Positions 1-8,957 of a DNA stretch of 64,000 nucleotides are shown here, one piece after another; position 1 is the first letter of the stretch, and every line of letters starts with the position of its first letter. The position numbers and the translations under genes were made by a program. The notes beneath the pieces were generated by a model that searched no databases, had not been told where the DNA came from, and was given only the letters and a program-made list of their open reading frames with translations. Origin of the DNA: Campylobacter iguaniorum (lineage in GTDB: Bacteria > Campylobacterota > Campylobacteria > Campylobacterales > Campylobacteraceae). The DNA lies in assembly GCF_000736415.1 (NCBI RefSeq), contig NZ_CP009043.1, positions 1,550,001 to 1,614,000 of the forward strand, written 5' to 3'.

Positions 1-221
1 GCGTCTATAAGATTTTTTAGCTTTGAAATTTTATCTAAATGTTCGAAATCTTTTGGACTAAAAACAGCATTTAAAAGATCGAAAACACTAATAGAGCTAA
101 CTCCATTTATATAACTTTTTGTTAGATGTCTTAAAATTTCAAGCTCGTCGCTATCGCACTCAAGCAATGAAAAAATCTCAGAGTCAGCATTTGCGTTCAA
201 AAAATCTTTTAAATATTTCAA
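1..221 (-). CDS. N-terminal fragment of an unidentified protein, cut by the window edge
   Basis: An open frame of 73 codons starts at a TTG (221-219) that overlaps the TGA stop of the upstream acyl-CoA ligase by 4 nt and runs off the window edge. The visible part begins LKYLKDFLNANADSEIFSLL and is leucine- and acid-rich, with no motif, signal peptide or membrane segment. Tight coupling to the ligase makes it a real gene, the last visible member of the lipoprotein-nfo-fadL-fadD operon. The family cannot be named from this piece; an ATPase of the AAA class is possible but unsupported here. Confidence 0.6.
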   Translation of the reverse strand, partial: MKYLKDFLNANADSEIFSLLECDSDELEILRHLTKSYINGVSSISVFDLLNAVFSPKDFEHLDKISKLKNLID

Positions 222-1756
222 CCAATCTTACCTTTTATCTGTTCTTTTAGAACTCTTTTTAGCACTTTTCCAGCAGCATTTTTTGGCAATTCATCTGCGA
301 AATATATGCTTTTTGGAATTTTGAAGTTTGCAAGGTGTCCTTTTAAAAACGCCTTTACTTTAGCCCCGTCTAAGCTCATATCTTCTTTGAGCTGGATAAA
401 TGCGATCACATCTTCATCTTCAGCTTCATCTTTGATGCCTATTACTGCACACGCCTCGACCTCTTCAAGCTTGTAAATAAGCTCTTCGATCTCTCTTGGA
501 TAGATGTTTTGACCTTTTGAGATGATAAGGTCTTTCAGTCTATCTACAATGTAGATAAATCCGTCTTTATCGACTTTTCCAAGATCTCCAGTTTTGAGCC
601 AGCCATTTATGATTGTATCATCAGTAGCAGTAGGATTGTTTAAGTATCCTTGCATGACGTTATCGCCTTTGACGATGATTTCACCGACTTCGCCGATCTT
701 TTTTTCTACCATTTCTTCATCTACGATTTTGACTTGATAATTTGGCAGCGCTAAGCCTACGCTTGAGACTTTTTTGTTTTCTGGGCGGTTTACGCTCACA
801 AGTGGTGAACATTCACTTAAGCCATATCCCTCAAGTAGTTTCGCACGTGGAAAAATACGCTCAAAATCATCGATTGTCTGCTTTGCTAGTGGAGCTGATC
901 CGCAGACAAAATATCTAATAGAGTTAAACCACTTAAAATACCATGGGATTTTTGCCTTAGCAATAGCCGTATAAATCGCTGGAACACCCAAAAATACAGT
1001 AACCTTTTTAAGTAAAGTCTGTTTTAGGACGTTTGAAAATGGAAACACTGATTTTACCACGACTTCACTACTCGCGCTAAAAAGCGGCATGATAACCATA
1101 ACGGTCAAAGTAAAGCTATGAAACATCGGCAAATACACGATAAATCTATCTTTTGGAGTTATGCTAAAAATCTCATTTATGCCAAGTATATTTGAAAATA
1201 CGTTTTTGTAGCTGATTATCGCGCCCTTTGGGTGTCCAGTCGTGCCTGAAGTATACATGATATTTGCGATATCATCTAGCTTGGCTGGGCAAATTTGAGT
1301 GGTTGGCTCACAAGCAAGTGCGTCGCTAAATTTAAGATAATCATCTCTTTTAGCTTCACCGATAACTACTACATTTTGGATTTGCGTGCTTTCTTTGAGT
1401 CCTTGGGTCTCTTTTTGGTGTGAGTCTGAGACGAAAAGCATTTTTGCATTACAATCATTTAAGATATAAGCGAACTCATCTTTTTTCAAAAACGTATTTA
1501 TAGGAACTGCAATCGCTCCTATAGAAGTAATAGCCAAAAACGATATGATAAACTCACTTGAGTTAGTCACTATCATCGCCACTCTATCTTTGTATGAAAT
1601 CTCATGATTTCTTAAAAACTGAGCTACTCGATCTACTTTTTGCTTCAAATCTTTATAGTTGATTTTGACTTCATTTTCAAAAATCGCTACAGTCTTGGGA
1701 TACTCTAAAGCCGAATTAGTAAGCATCTCATAGTAGTTATTAAATTTATATTCCAT
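218..1756 (-). CDS. fadD: AMP-forming long-chain acyl-CoA synthetase (FadD-like)
   Basis: This 512-residue adenylate-forming enzyme would activate a fatty acid with ATP and then load CoA in the cytoplasm or at the inner membrane. The P-loop signature YTSGTTGHPKG is at residues 168-178, followed by the A5-type motif EGYGLSE, the TGDLG aspartate near residue 400 and the C-terminal PKNAAGKVLKR catalytic lysine. Length is normal for the ANL superfamily. The ATG at 1756 lies 2 nt beyond the stop of the FadL-like porin gene, so fatty-acid uptake and activation are co-transcribed. Substrate specificity cannot be read from sequence; a medium-chain or aromatic acid ligase is the alternative. Confidence 0.88.
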   Translation of the reverse strand: MEYKFNNYYEMLTNSALEYPKTVAIFENEVKINYKDLKQKVDRVAQFLRNHEISYKDRVAMIVTNSSEFIISFLAITSIGAIAVPINTFLKKDEFAYILNDCNAKMLFVSDSHQKETQGLKESTQIQNVVVIGEAKRDDYLKFSDALACEPTTQICPAKLDDIANIMYTSGTTGHPKGAIISYKNVFSNILGINEIFSITPKDRFIVYLPMFHSFTLTVMVIMPLFSASSEVVVKSVFPFSNVLKQTLLKKVTVFLGVPAIYTAIAKAKIPWYFKWFNSIRYFVCGSAPLAKQTIDDFERIFPRAKLLEGYGLSECSPLVSVNRPENKKVSSVGLALPNYQVKIVDEEMVEKKIGEVGEIIVKGDNVMQGYLNNPTATDDTIINGWLKTGDLGKVDKDGFIYIVDRLKDLIISKGQNIYPREIEELIYKLEEVEACAVIGIKDEAEDEDVIAFIQLKEDMSLDGAKVKAFLKGHLANFKIPKSIYFADELPKNAAGKVLKRVLKEQIKGKIG

Positions 1757-1758
1757 AA

Positions 1759-3033
1759 TTAGAACCTATATTTTATACCTAAATTTACTAGTTGAGAGTT
1801 GGCATTTGTCATCTCGCCTACGACGTTGTTAAATTTAGCCCTTTCATCGTTTTTGTCGATATGCCTATTTTGTCTATCTTGGAATAAATATCCAAATGCA
1901 ATCTCTATATCTTCATTATACTTGTAGTTCAAACCAACTGAATATATATAAGCTGAAGTATCAGGAAGCTCAAAACCTATGAGTGTCGGGTCGCTTGGGC
2001 TCTCATCATAAGCAAAACCGGCCATCAATCTTAGCTTATTTGTCGCGTCCCACGCCACGCCAAGACGGTATGTGTTTGAGTCGTGGAAGTTTTTTTCTAC
2101 TGGTTTGTCAAAAACTGCTTGAGCCGGTATGCTTGAGCCACCGTAATTAAAATCAAATCTCTCAAGCTTGCTCCAATAAGTCCTTTCAAATGCAGCTAGC
2201 AAAGTCACATCATCTATCTTGTATCCAAGACCAAGAGTAAGAACTGCTGGCAAAGGTATGTTTACGCTAACTGGACCGTTGTATGAACCGTTAAATCCCG
2301 GAACAAAAGTAGAAGTCGATGAAGTAATTTGTGCATTACCTTCAAGATTCATATCTATTTTTGATCTATAGGTAGCTACCAAGCTTAGATCTTCAACTGG
2401 TCTATAAGTGATAGCCGCATTCCAGCCGAAATTTACATCATCGCCTTCAAGTTGTCTGCTTGCATTTAATGTAGCACCACCAAGACTTCCATTTGGATTT
2501 GTGCTGACCTTGCCTGTAGCATATATCACTCTAAATCCAGCTGCGATGCTAAGCTCATCACTCACTCTATAAGCTGCACTTGGGTTTAGCTCAAATACCT
2601 TTAAGCTGAAGTTGTTTGCAGTAGAAGCTGGATAGGTGTCTTTCCATCTCATAGAAAGTCCAGACGGCACGACAAAGCTTAGTCCAAAACGCCAGTTTTC
2701 TATGTATTCAGGAGATACGAAATGAAAAGTAGGAACCAAAAAGTCTGCATTTTGGGAAGTTGTTGTGTAGTTTTCAGCTGTCTTTACATCTGGGTCAAAT
2801 CTGCTTTTGCCTAAATGTATATAAGTAAATGAATTTTCAAAATAATGCCTGACGTCATCAACATACATCATATTTGCTGGGTTGTAATACGCCGCGTCTG
2901 GGCCAAAACTAAAAGCCACGTTTGATGCGCTCAATGCGACAGAATCGCTGCTTTGCTCTGGTATCTTGTATCCAGCTGCGTAAAGTGTGCTAGTCGCCAA
3001 GGCAAGAAGTGAAACTTTTTTTAAATTTGTCAT
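1759..3033 (-). CDS. fadL: FadL/OmpP1/TodX-family outer membrane transport protein
   Basis: This 424-residue outer-membrane beta-barrel likely imports long-chain fatty acids or other hydrophobic compounds. A signal peptide ends near LYAAG at residues 18-22. The mature N-terminus GYKIPEQS and the hatch motif DAAYYNPANM (NPA) are FadL hallmarks, and the chain ends in aromatic LGIKYRF as expected for Bam-dependent barrels. The ATG overlaps the nfo stop codon by one base (TAATG). It lies directly before the acyl-CoA ligase gene, which supports a fatty-acid substrate. From memory C. jejuni lacks this pair, so it marks a different Campylobacter lineage. Confidence 0.9.
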   Translation of the reverse strand: MTNLKKVSLLALATSTLYAAGYKIPEQSSDSVALSASNVAFSFGPDAAYYNPANMMYVDDVRHYFENSFTYIHLGKSRFDPDVKTAENYTTTSQNADFLVPTFHFVSPEYIENWRFGLSFVVPSGLSMRWKDTYPASTANNFSLKVFELNPSAAYRVSDELSIAAGFRVIYATGKVSTNPNGSLGGATLNASRQLEGDDVNFGWNAAITYRPVEDLSLVATYRSKIDMNLEGNAQITSSTSTFVPGFNGSYNGPVSVNIPLPAVLTLGLGYKIDDVTLLAAFERTYWSKLERFDFNYGGSSIPAQAVFDKPVEKNFHDSNTYRLGVAWDATNKLRLMAGFAYDESPSDPTLIGFELPDTSAYIYSVGLNYKYNEDIEIAFGYLFQDRQNRHIDKNDERAKFNNVVGEMTNANSQLVNLGIKYRF

Positions 3034-3881
3034 TATTTCCCTTTGATTAAATTTCTAAGTTGGGCGATCTCTTCGCTCCACAAACTATCATCGATAGTTT
3101 CTAAAATAAGTGGTATTTCATCGATTCTTGAATCGTTCATTATGTTTTCAAAACTACTCCAGCCAAGATAGCCTTTACCAAGACTTTCGTGGCGATCTTT
3201 TTTACTTCCAAGGTTAAATTTAGTATCGTTTAAATGCATTCCTGAAAGATACTCAAAGCCTACTATTTTATCAAACTGGCTTGTAGTTTTTTCGTAGCTT
3301 TTCGCGTCCCTTATGTCATATCCAGCGCTAAAAAGATGACAAGTATCTATGCAAACTCCAACCCTGCTTTTATCGATTGAGTTTTGCACCAAATAGCCTA
3401 AATGCTCAAATTTAAAACCTAAATTTGAGCCTTGGCCTGCTGTGTTTTCGATGACAAGTTTGATGTGATTTGAGTTTTGCAAGAGATAGTTCATGGAATC
3501 ACTGATATTAGCCAAGCACTCTTCTGTGCTGATTGCTTTTAAATGTGAGCCTGGATGAAAGTTTATCATTTTTAATCCAAGCATTTCACACCTTTGGATT
3601 TCATCTAAAAAAGCGTCTATACTTTTTTGGCGTTGCAAGGTGTCTGGATGACCTAAATTTACAAGGTAGCTGTTGTGTGGAAGTATATGCTCGGGCCTAA
3701 TATTTGCAGTTTTTAAATTTGCCTTAAACTCTTCTATCTCTTTTGGCTCAATCGCTTTTGCGCTCCATTGTCTTTGGTTTTTGACAAACAAAGCAAAAGC
3801 ATCAGCCCCTATTTTCATAGCATTTAACGGCGCATTTGATACGCCTCCACTAGCACTTACATGTGCGCCAAGTCTTTTCAA
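3033..3881 (-). CDS. nfo: Endonuclease IV (AP endonuclease)
   Basis: This 282-residue enzyme of the TIM-barrel AP-endonuclease family cleaves 5' to abasic sites in base-excision repair using three zinc ions. It begins [11 protein letters not shown] and carries the expected metal-ligand motifs: NFHPGSH, the glutamate in [30 protein letters not shown] and the C-terminal LETID. Length is typical. It overlaps the upstream lipoprotein gene by 4 nt and the downstream fadL by one base, so it is an internal gene of a mixed operon. No functional link between repair and fatty-acid uptake is evident. Confidence 0.97.
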   Translation of the reverse strand: MKRLGAHVSASGGVSNAPLNAMKIGADAFALFVKNQRQWSAKAIEPKEIEEFKANLKTANIRPEHILPHNSYLVNLGHPDTLQRQKSIDAFLDEIQRCEMLGLKMINFHPGSHLKAISTEECLANISDSMNYLLQNSNHIKLVIENTAGQGSNLGFKFEHLGYLVQNSIDKSRVGVCIDTCHLFSAGYDIRDAKSYEKTTSQFDKIVGFEYLSGMHLNDTKFNLGSKKDRHESLGKGYLGWSSFENIMNDSRIDEIPLILETIDDSLWSEEIAQLRNLIKGK

Positions 3882-4354
3882 TTAAGCTCTTTCATAATGA
3901 TTTTTGTACCATTTTTTTTATCAATGAAGCTAGTAAGCCCATCACAAACCTTGTATTCTACTAAAAGTTTTCTTATGCTTTGCTCAAAGCCACAAGATGT
4001 TTTTTGCATTTCAATGCCTTGAAATATCGGTTTTTGGCTGATTATATCTTCTAAAAGTTCGGGATAATGGGAGCTTAAAAAAAGCTTTTGATTGAAATCT
4101 AACTTGCTTTGGCAAGCACCGTTTATGCAAATTTGATCTTTGATATTTAGGTTTAAAATATTTTTTCCGCTGTTATAAACTTGCAAATTTATGCCATTTT
4201 TATAAAAATGCACAAAACCAGTGTCGTTTATCTTTATTAAATTTGATTTGATAAGCAAAGATATGCTTTTTGAGTGTTCAGCCTGAGGCGTAGCACAAGC
4301 ATTAAGCAAGAAAATAGCCACAAATAGGCTAAAAAATCTAATAAATTTAATCAA
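3878..4354 (-). CDS. Small predicted lipoprotein of unknown function
   Basis: This 158-residue protein has a lipoprotein signal peptide: basic MIKFIR, a hydrophobic core, and the lipobox LNAC with the acylated cysteine near residue 19. The mature part contains three further cysteines (CINGAC and the pairs near SCGFE and KVCDG), suggesting a disulphide-stabilised periplasmic domain. Translation most likely starts at the TTG at 4354, which has an AAGG about 7 nt upstream. It is the first gene of the nfo-fadL-fadD operon. I recognise no family. Confidence 0.8.
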   Translation of the reverse strand: MIKFIRFFSLFVAIFLLNACATPQAEHSKSISLLIKSNLIKINDTGFVHFYKNGINLQVYNSGKNILNLNIKDQICINGACQSKLDFNQKLFLSSHYPELLEDIISQKPIFQGIEMQKTSCGFEQSIRKLLVEYKVCDGLTSFIDKKNGTKIIMKELN

Positions 4355-4385
4355 TCAAAAGCCTTTTTTAATTTAAATTAGTATG

Positions 4386-4391
4386 ATTATA
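4386..4391 (-). promoter_or_regulatory. -10 box of the lipoprotein-nfo-fadL-fadD operon
   Basis: A perfect TATAAT reads on the minus strand about 32 nt upstream of the lipoprotein TTG start, in an AT-rich gap shared with the divergent tRNA-Glu promoter. No convincing -35 is seen, as usual for Campylobacter sigma-70 promoters. Confidence 0.6.
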
Positions 4392-4445
4392 TAACAAAAT
4401 CTTAAATTTTTTGTATATTTAAGCAAATATTAAGTCCTACTAAAG

Positions 4446-4451
4446 TATAAT
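4446..4451 (+). promoter_or_regulatory. -10 box of tRNA-Glu
   Basis: TATAAT lies 38 nt upstream of the mature 5' end of tRNA-Glu. Confidence 0.65.
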
Positions 4452-4489
4452 CACACTTCCTAAACGAAACCGCAAAACCGCACTTTAGT

Positions 4490-4564
4490 GGCCCCTTCGT
4501 CTAGCGGTTAGGACATCGCCCTTTCACGGCGGTAACACGAGTTCGAGTCTCGTAGGGGTCACCA
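4490..4564 (+). tRNA. tRNA-Glu (anticodon TTC)
   Basis: A full cloverleaf is visible: acceptor GGCCCCT pairs with AGGGGTC, the anticodon loop is CTTTCAC, the T arm contains GTTCGAGTC, and CCA is encoded. A T-rich run follows directly and may serve as terminator. Confidence 0.97.
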
Positions 4565-4709
4565 TTTTTTATTTTAAATCATCCTAACTTTTACAAATAG
4601 CTTATAAATGTTTTCTAAATATATTTAATTTTTATTTACTATCTAGGGATAGAATGATACCCGATTTACACAATTTTTTCTGTTATTTTACCTATTTTTG
4701 CCTTGTATT

Positions 4710-4715
4710 TATAAT
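4710..4715 (+). promoter_or_regulatory. -10 box upstream of the NIT chemoreceptor
   Basis: TATAAT lies about 70 nt upstream of the chemoreceptor ATG. A CGATTT at 4662-4667 resembles the -10 core of Campylobacter sigma-28 promoters but has no clear partner, so sigma-70 is the better call. Confidence 0.45.
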
Positions 4716-4784
4716 TTTGTATAAATTTGGCACTTTTACGTTTCAAAATTTACAGAAAATTAAATTACAAATTTGGAGATTGCC

Positions 4785-6782
4785 ATGTCATTTTTAAGCA
4801 ATATTAGCATTAAAACAAAAATGCTTAGCTTCATTGCCATTCCACTTTTAGCCCTTGGAGTTTTTTCTGCTATCTTGATAAATGATAGATATGAAATTTA
4901 CAACGAATCAGTGATACTAGATGAAGGGGTCGTGCTATCGACCAAAATCACGCCCTTGCTTCACGAATTGCAAAAAGAAAGAGGCACGTCTGGCGGATTT
5001 CTTGGTTCTGGCGGCAATGATTTTGTCGATATGCTAAAAGCCCAAAGACAAGAGAGCGACAAAGAGATCAAAACTCTAAAAAGTCTTATATCTCAGTATA
5101 ATACTAACGGTCGCAAGTCACTAGAACAAAGCATCAAAGTAGCCATAAATGCCTTAGATGATTTAGGTGAGTTAAGAGCCAAGATTGATACTTTAAGCAT
5201 AGCTGGAAATGAAGCTATTGGAAGATATACGCAGACTATAGCTTTGCTTATGAATGTTATGTCAGAAATATCAAAAACCAGCACAAATGACGAAATCACA
5301 AACGAGCTGATAGCTTACATAAATTTCTCATATGCCAAAGAAAATGTCGGTCAAGAAAGAGCCATACTATCAAACGCATTTAGCGCAAACAAATTTGCAC
5401 CAGGCATATATGATAAACTTATCACATCTGCAACATCTCAAAAGATATTTATAAATAATTTTCAAAGATTTGGCTCAAGCAAGGCTTTGGATTTTTATGA
5501 GAAGATAGCAAAAGATGATAGCTTTAGCGAGACTTCCAAGCTAAGAGATATCGCTATCAAAAACGCTCAAAATGGTAACTTTGGCGTGCAAGGCAAATAC
5601 GCCTTTAGTACTTTTACTAAAAAAATAGATCTATTAAAAAACATCGAAGATGAACTAGCTTCTGAGCTAATAATCTTAAACCCAACCATACAAAATAACG
5701 CTCTAACTAGCTTATGGACTATGGTGATTATCACAGTAGGCTCTATGTTTGCGACCTTGCTTTTAGGGTATCTAGTAGCAAAAGATACAACCACAAGGAT
5801 TTTTGAGATACAAAAATACCTAATCACACTATCAAAAACAAAAAATATAAGCAACGAGCCAAATAAAAATCAGCTATCAAAAGATGAAGTTGGCGATATA
5901 TTTAGATCAGTCTCTGAGTTTTTAATGGCTATTAGAGAGATTTTTACAAATTTAAACCATCAAAGCAAACAAAACGTCCAAATTTCAAAAGATCTTTTGC
6001 TTGGCTCAAATGAAGTCTTAACTCATACAAAAGATGGGTTTGATATATCACAACAAGCAAACTCTATTGGTTCAAGAGTTGAGGCTTGCTTGCTTGATAA
6101 CATAGCCAAAAACGACTCAACCATGAAAGATATACTCCAAGCCCAAAACGAACTAAACTCAGCTTCTATCACTATTTCTAATTTCACAGATAGTATGAAC
6201 AAAGACGCTCAAAATCAAGAAAAACTAGCCTCAGACGTTTCTATTTTAAATCAAGAAGCAACAAATATAAAAGGCATACTTGTAACTATCGCTGACATCG
6301 CAGATCAGACAAACCTGCTTGCTCTAAACGCTGCGATTGAAGCGGCACGTGCAGGCGAGCATGGGCGTGGATTTGCCGTAGTCGCTGATGAGGTAAGAAA
6401 ACTAGCTGAGCGAACCCAAAAATCCCTTGATGAGATAGACGCCACCATAAATACAATAGTCCAATTCATAGACAATCTCAGCACCCAAATCACAAAAAAC
6501 TCAAAAAATTTCATAAGCTTTGCCTGTAGCTCACAAAATATCAAATCTACAATCGATATTGCTCTTTCAAAATTGCAAGCTGTCAATCACATCGCCAACG
6601 AAAACATAAAAAGTTCAAAAGAATTAGGTCAAGAAACGCAGCTTTTGCTTAAAAACAACAAGCTTCTAAATCAAAATCTAGAAAATATTGCATCTGAAAT
6701 GAACAAAATAACAGACGCCGCAAATGGTCTTGATGCAAAAACTATCGAAATAGAAGCCAAAATCAACGAGTTTAAATTCTAA
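4785..6782 (+). CDS. Methyl-accepting chemotaxis protein with a NIT sensor domain
   Basis: This transmembrane chemoreceptor controls CheA and the flagellar motor. After a first membrane helix (about residues 14-32), a periplasmic helical region carries the nitrate/nitrite-sensing (NIT) family signature [18 protein letters not shown] near residues 58-75. A second membrane helix lies near 305-330, then a HAMP-like segment, and the signalling hairpin tip with [19 protein letters not shown] near 505-525. The ATG at 4785 is chosen because GGAG sits 6 nt upstream; an in-frame TTG at 4773 overlaps that site. It is monocistronic with a strong hairpin after it. Ligand is inferred from the family only. 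Confidence 0.9.
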   Translation: MSFLSNISIKTKMLSFIAIPLLALGVFSAILINDRYEIYNESVILDEGVVLSTKITPLLHELQKERGTSGGFLGSGGNDFVDMLKAQRQESDKEIKTLKSLISQYNTNGRKSLEQSIKVAINALDDLGELRAKIDTLSIAGNEAIGRYTQTIALLMNVMSEISKTSTNDEITNELIAYINFSYAKENVGQERAILSNAFSANKFAPGIYDKLITSATSQKIFINNFQRFGSSKALDFYEKIAKDDSFSETSKLRDIAIKNAQNGNFGVQGKYAFSTFTKKIDLLKNIEDELASELIILNPTIQNNALTSLWTMVIITVGSMFATLLLGYLVAKDTTTRIFEIQKYLITLSKTKNISNEPNKNQLSKDEVGDIFRSVSEFLMAIREIFTNLNHQSKQNVQISKDLLLGSNEVLTHTKDGFDISQQANSIGSRVEACLLDNIAKNDSTMKDILQAQNELNSASITISNFTDSMNKDAQNQEKLASDVSILNQEATNIKGILVTIADIADQTNLLALNAAIEAARAGEHGRGFAVVADEVRKLAERTQKSLDEIDATINTIVQFIDNLSTQITKNSKNFISFACSSQNIKSTIDIALSKLQAVNHIANENIKSSKELGQETQLLLKNNKLLNQNLENIASEMNKITDAANGLDAKTIEIEAKINEFKF

Positions 6783-6788
6783 CTACTC

Positions 6789-6823
6789 TAAATTTAGTTC
6801 GCTATAAATGCGGACTAAATTTA
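6789..6823 (+). terminator. Hairpin terminator after the NIT chemoreceptor
   Basis: Arms 6789-6802 and 6810-6823 form a 14-bp stem with one G-U pair and a 7-nt loop, just after the stop codon. The trailing T tract is weak. Confidence 0.6.
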
Positions 6824-6861
6824 ACCCTTTACTAAAAAATTTTACAAATAATCCAAATTTA

Positions 6862-6894
6862 ACTTGACTAATAGTTGCTATCAAGTCGTATAAT
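6862..6894 (+). promoter_or_regulatory. Promoter of the aldo/keto reductase operon with a MerR-type dyad
   Basis: A -35-like TTGACT (6864-6869) and a perfect TATAAT (6889-6894) are separated by 19 bp, longer than the usual 17 and typical of MerR-family-activated promoters. A dyad ACTTGA / TCAAGT (6862-6867 and 6881-6886) overlaps the -35 and spacer. A MerR-type gene ends the same operon, so autoregulation is plausible. The dyad is short, and its centre is a few bases upstream of the spacer centre. Confidence 0.5.
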
Positions 6895-6923
6895 AAATCC
6901 ATAAATTCAAGTAAGGATAAAAG

Positions 6924-8021
6924 ATGACAAACGAGAATTCCAGAAGAGAATTTTTAAAAAGTTCAACTAAATTTATCGGAGGCTTAGCGGTTTTAGGCGG
7001 AACTGGTGGCTTAAATGAGATTTTTGCAAATACCACTAAATCCACAGCTACTAATTTTGAAATAAGAAAAATCGGCGATATGAAAGTCTCAGCAGTGGGG
7101 CTTGGATGCGTGGATTTCGCTCCTATCGGATATTACGGCTGCCAAAATCAAAAATCAGACATCATAAAGCTAGTTAGACGTGCATTTGATAATGGAATCA
7201 CGCTTTTTGATACGGCTGAGATTTATGGTATGACTACTAGCGAAGAGTGGCTTGGCGAGGCGATTGCACCGTTTAAAAATCAAGTCAAAGTAGAAACTAA
7301 ATTTGGCTTTGAAGTAGCAGAAAATCGCCCAAGAGTTTTAAATAGCAAACCAGCCCATATCAAAAAAGCAGTCGAAGGCTCATTAAAACGCCTTAAAACT
7401 GATCATATTGATATGCTTTTTCAACACAGAGTAGATAAAAACACTCCTATAGAAGAGGTCGCAGACGTGGTAAATTCACTCATCAAAGAGGGCAAGGTTT
7501 TAAGATGGGGACTATGTGAAGCCAGTGCAAATACCATTAGAAAAGCTCACGCAATCTCACCTATAAGTGCGGTTGAAAGCGAATATGCTATTTGGTGGAG
7601 AGAGCCAGAAACCAAAATCTTCCCTACTTTAGAAGAGCTCGGGATTGATTTTGTAGCTTACTCGCCTTTGGCTAGAGGATATTTGACTGGAGCTTTTAAT
7701 GCAAACTCCAAATTCGCCCTGCCAGATAGAAGAGCCGTCTTACCACGCTTTAGCCCAGAAGCGATGAAGCACAACGCACCATTGCTAGAGCTAGTCCAAA
7801 AATGGGCTAAGGCTAAAGACGTCACGCCAGCGCAGTTTTGTTTAGTGTGGGCATTGTCACAAAGACCATACATCATAGCCATTCCTGGCACGACTAAAGT
7901 GCCACATTTAGATGAATTATGTGGGGCAAAAGGCATAAGAATGAGCCAAGAAGAAATAGCTAAATTTGACAAAGAATATGCAAAATTGATATCTTGGGCC
8001 ACAGAGCAAACGAAGCCATAG
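6924..8021 (+). CDS. Tat-exported aldo/keto reductase
   Basis: This 365-residue protein is an aldo/keto reductase likely to reduce aldehydes or ketones with NAD(P)H. A consensus twin-arginine signal, SRREFLK at residues 6-12 followed by a hydrophobic stretch to about residue 35, predicts export of the folded enzyme to the periplasm. The catalytic tetrad is visible: Asp and Tyr in LFDTAEIYG (near 95-102), Lys in VETKFGF (near 124) and His in LFQHRVD (near 167). AAGGA lies 7 nt before the ATG. It is followed by an exported ABM-domain protein and a MerR regulator. What regenerates its cofactor in the periplasm is unclear. Confidence 0.92.
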   Translation: MTNENSRREFLKSSTKFIGGLAVLGGTGGLNEIFANTTKSTATNFEIRKIGDMKVSAVGLGCVDFAPIGYYGCQNQKSDIIKLVRRAFDNGITLFDTAEIYGMTTSEEWLGEAIAPFKNQVKVETKFGFEVAENRPRVLNSKPAHIKKAVEGSLKRLKTDHIDMLFQHRVDKNTPIEEVADVVNSLIKEGKVLRWGLCEASANTIRKAHAISPISAVESEYAIWWREPETKIFPTLEELGIDFVAYSPLARGYLTGAFNANSKFALPDRRAVLPRFSPEAMKHNAPLLELVQKWAKAKDVTPAQFCLVWALSQRPYIIAIPGTTKVPHLDELCGAKGIRMSQEEIAKFDKEYAKLISWATEQTKP

Positions 8022-8041
8022 AGGCTCAAATAGACAAATAA

Positions 8042-8461
8042 ATGATAGTCATGAAACAAATAATAATCTTAGCCGTTGGGGTTTGTATCGGTGTTTTGCT
8101 AAGCTTGGTTTATGCAAACAAAGACAAAAATATAGACAAAAGCTCGCTCTCAGTAAGATCTGCATATATCGAAATAATGCCAGAAAAGCTAGATGAGTTT
8201 TTACAAAGTGTAAAAACAGGTATGAAAACCTCAGTCCAAAGTGAAGATGGAGTTTTAGCATTATATGCCATCTCAGACAAAAACGATCCTACCAAAATCA
8301 CATTTTTTGAGATATACAAAGATGAAGCCGCTTACGTCTCTCACATAGGCTCAGAGCATTTCAAACGCTACATCGGCCAAACCAAAGATCTAGTAACTAA
8401 AAAAGTTCTATCGCAAGTAGAAGCAGTAGAACTCCAAGCAAAAGGCGTTAAATTTGAGTGA
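8042..8461 (+). CDS. Membrane-anchored or exported ABM-family (quinol monooxygenase-like) protein
   Basis: After a hydrophobic leader (MKQIIILAVGVCIGVLLSL) that is a signal peptide or anchor, residues about 38-130 have the antibiotic-biosynthesis-monooxygenase ferredoxin-like pattern: the opening strand RSAYIEIMP, central GVLALYAISDKNDPTKITFFEIY and HIGSEHFKRY. Relatives oxidise quinols or degrade small aromatics or haem without a dedicated cofactor. The start may be the ATG at 8042 or the in-frame ATG at 8051; neither has a good ribosome site. It sits 20 nt after the Tat-exported reductase and probably works in the same compartment on the same or a related substrate. Confidence 0.75.
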   Translation: MIVMKQIIILAVGVCIGVLLSLVYANKDKNIDKSSLSVRSAYIEIMPEKLDEFLQSVKTGMKTSVQSEDGVLALYAISDKNDPTKITFFEIYKDEAAYVSHIGSEHFKRYIGQTKDLVTKKVLSQVEAVELQAKGVKFE

Positions 8462-8504
8462 TTTAAACTATTTTAGCTACAATTAAATTTAAAAAGGGGT
8501 GAAA

Positions 8505-8930
8505 ATGGCATCTACGATCATAGAAGTTTCAAAAGCAACTGGCATTTCTAAGTACACGCTTAGATTTTGGGTCAAAAAGGGGCTATTTCCACTCTTAGAA
8601 CGCGATAAAAACGGAGTGAATTATTTCAGCCAAAAAGACATAGAATGGGCATCTTGGATAGAGTGCTTACGCGAGATGGAGATGAGTATAGAAGATATCA
8701 AAACGTATGAAAGACTAGCATTTCAAGGTATCAAAACAGCAAAACAAAGAAAGCAAATGCTCCAAAACCAACAAAACATCGTCCAAACAAAAATCCAAAA
8801 ACTAGAACTCTCAATGCAAAAACTAAGCTCCAAAATCCAAATTTACGAACGCATGATAAAAACTGGCATAGACGAGCTGAATCCATCTGGCAAAGGATAT
8901 GATTTTCAAATCAAGCAAAAAAATAGCTAA
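8505..8930 (+). CDS. MerR-family transcriptional regulator (AdhR/NmlR-like)
   Basis: This 141-residue protein has a MerR winged helix at its N-terminus: IIEVSKATGISKYTLRFWVKKGL, then a wing with YFSQKDIEWASWIECLREMEMSIEDIKTY. A C-terminal coiled-coil dimerisation helix rich in Q, K and L follows at about 75-125. The effector region has no cysteine cluster, so metal sensing is unlikely; aldehyde or electrophile sensing, as in AdhR/NmlR relatives, fits the neighbouring reductase. AAGGGG lies 5 nt before the ATG at 8505, which favours this start over the GTG at 8499. Confidence 0.9.
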   Translation: MASTIIEVSKATGISKYTLRFWVKKGLFPLLERDKNGVNYFSQKDIEWASWIECLREMEMSIEDIKTYERLAFQGIKTAKQRKQMLQNQQNIVQTKIQKLELSMQKLSSKIQIYERMIKTGIDELNPSGKGYDFQIKQKNS

Positions 8931-8951
8931 ATTTGATTAGATAAATTTAGC
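8926..8951 (+). terminator. Hairpin between the merR-like gene and the convergent frameshifted gene
   Basis: A perfect 9-bp stem, GCTAAATTT / AAATTTAGC, has an 8-nt loop. The merR stop codon lies inside the left arm. It could act on both converging transcripts, although no long T tract follows. Confidence 0.45.
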
Positions 8952-8957
8952 CACGAT

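Noticed and set aside
4662-4667. Sigma-28 promoter for the NIT chemoreceptor.
   Set aside because: CGATTT matches the -10 core, but no -35 at suitable spacing is seen, and a perfect TATAAT lies closer to the gene.
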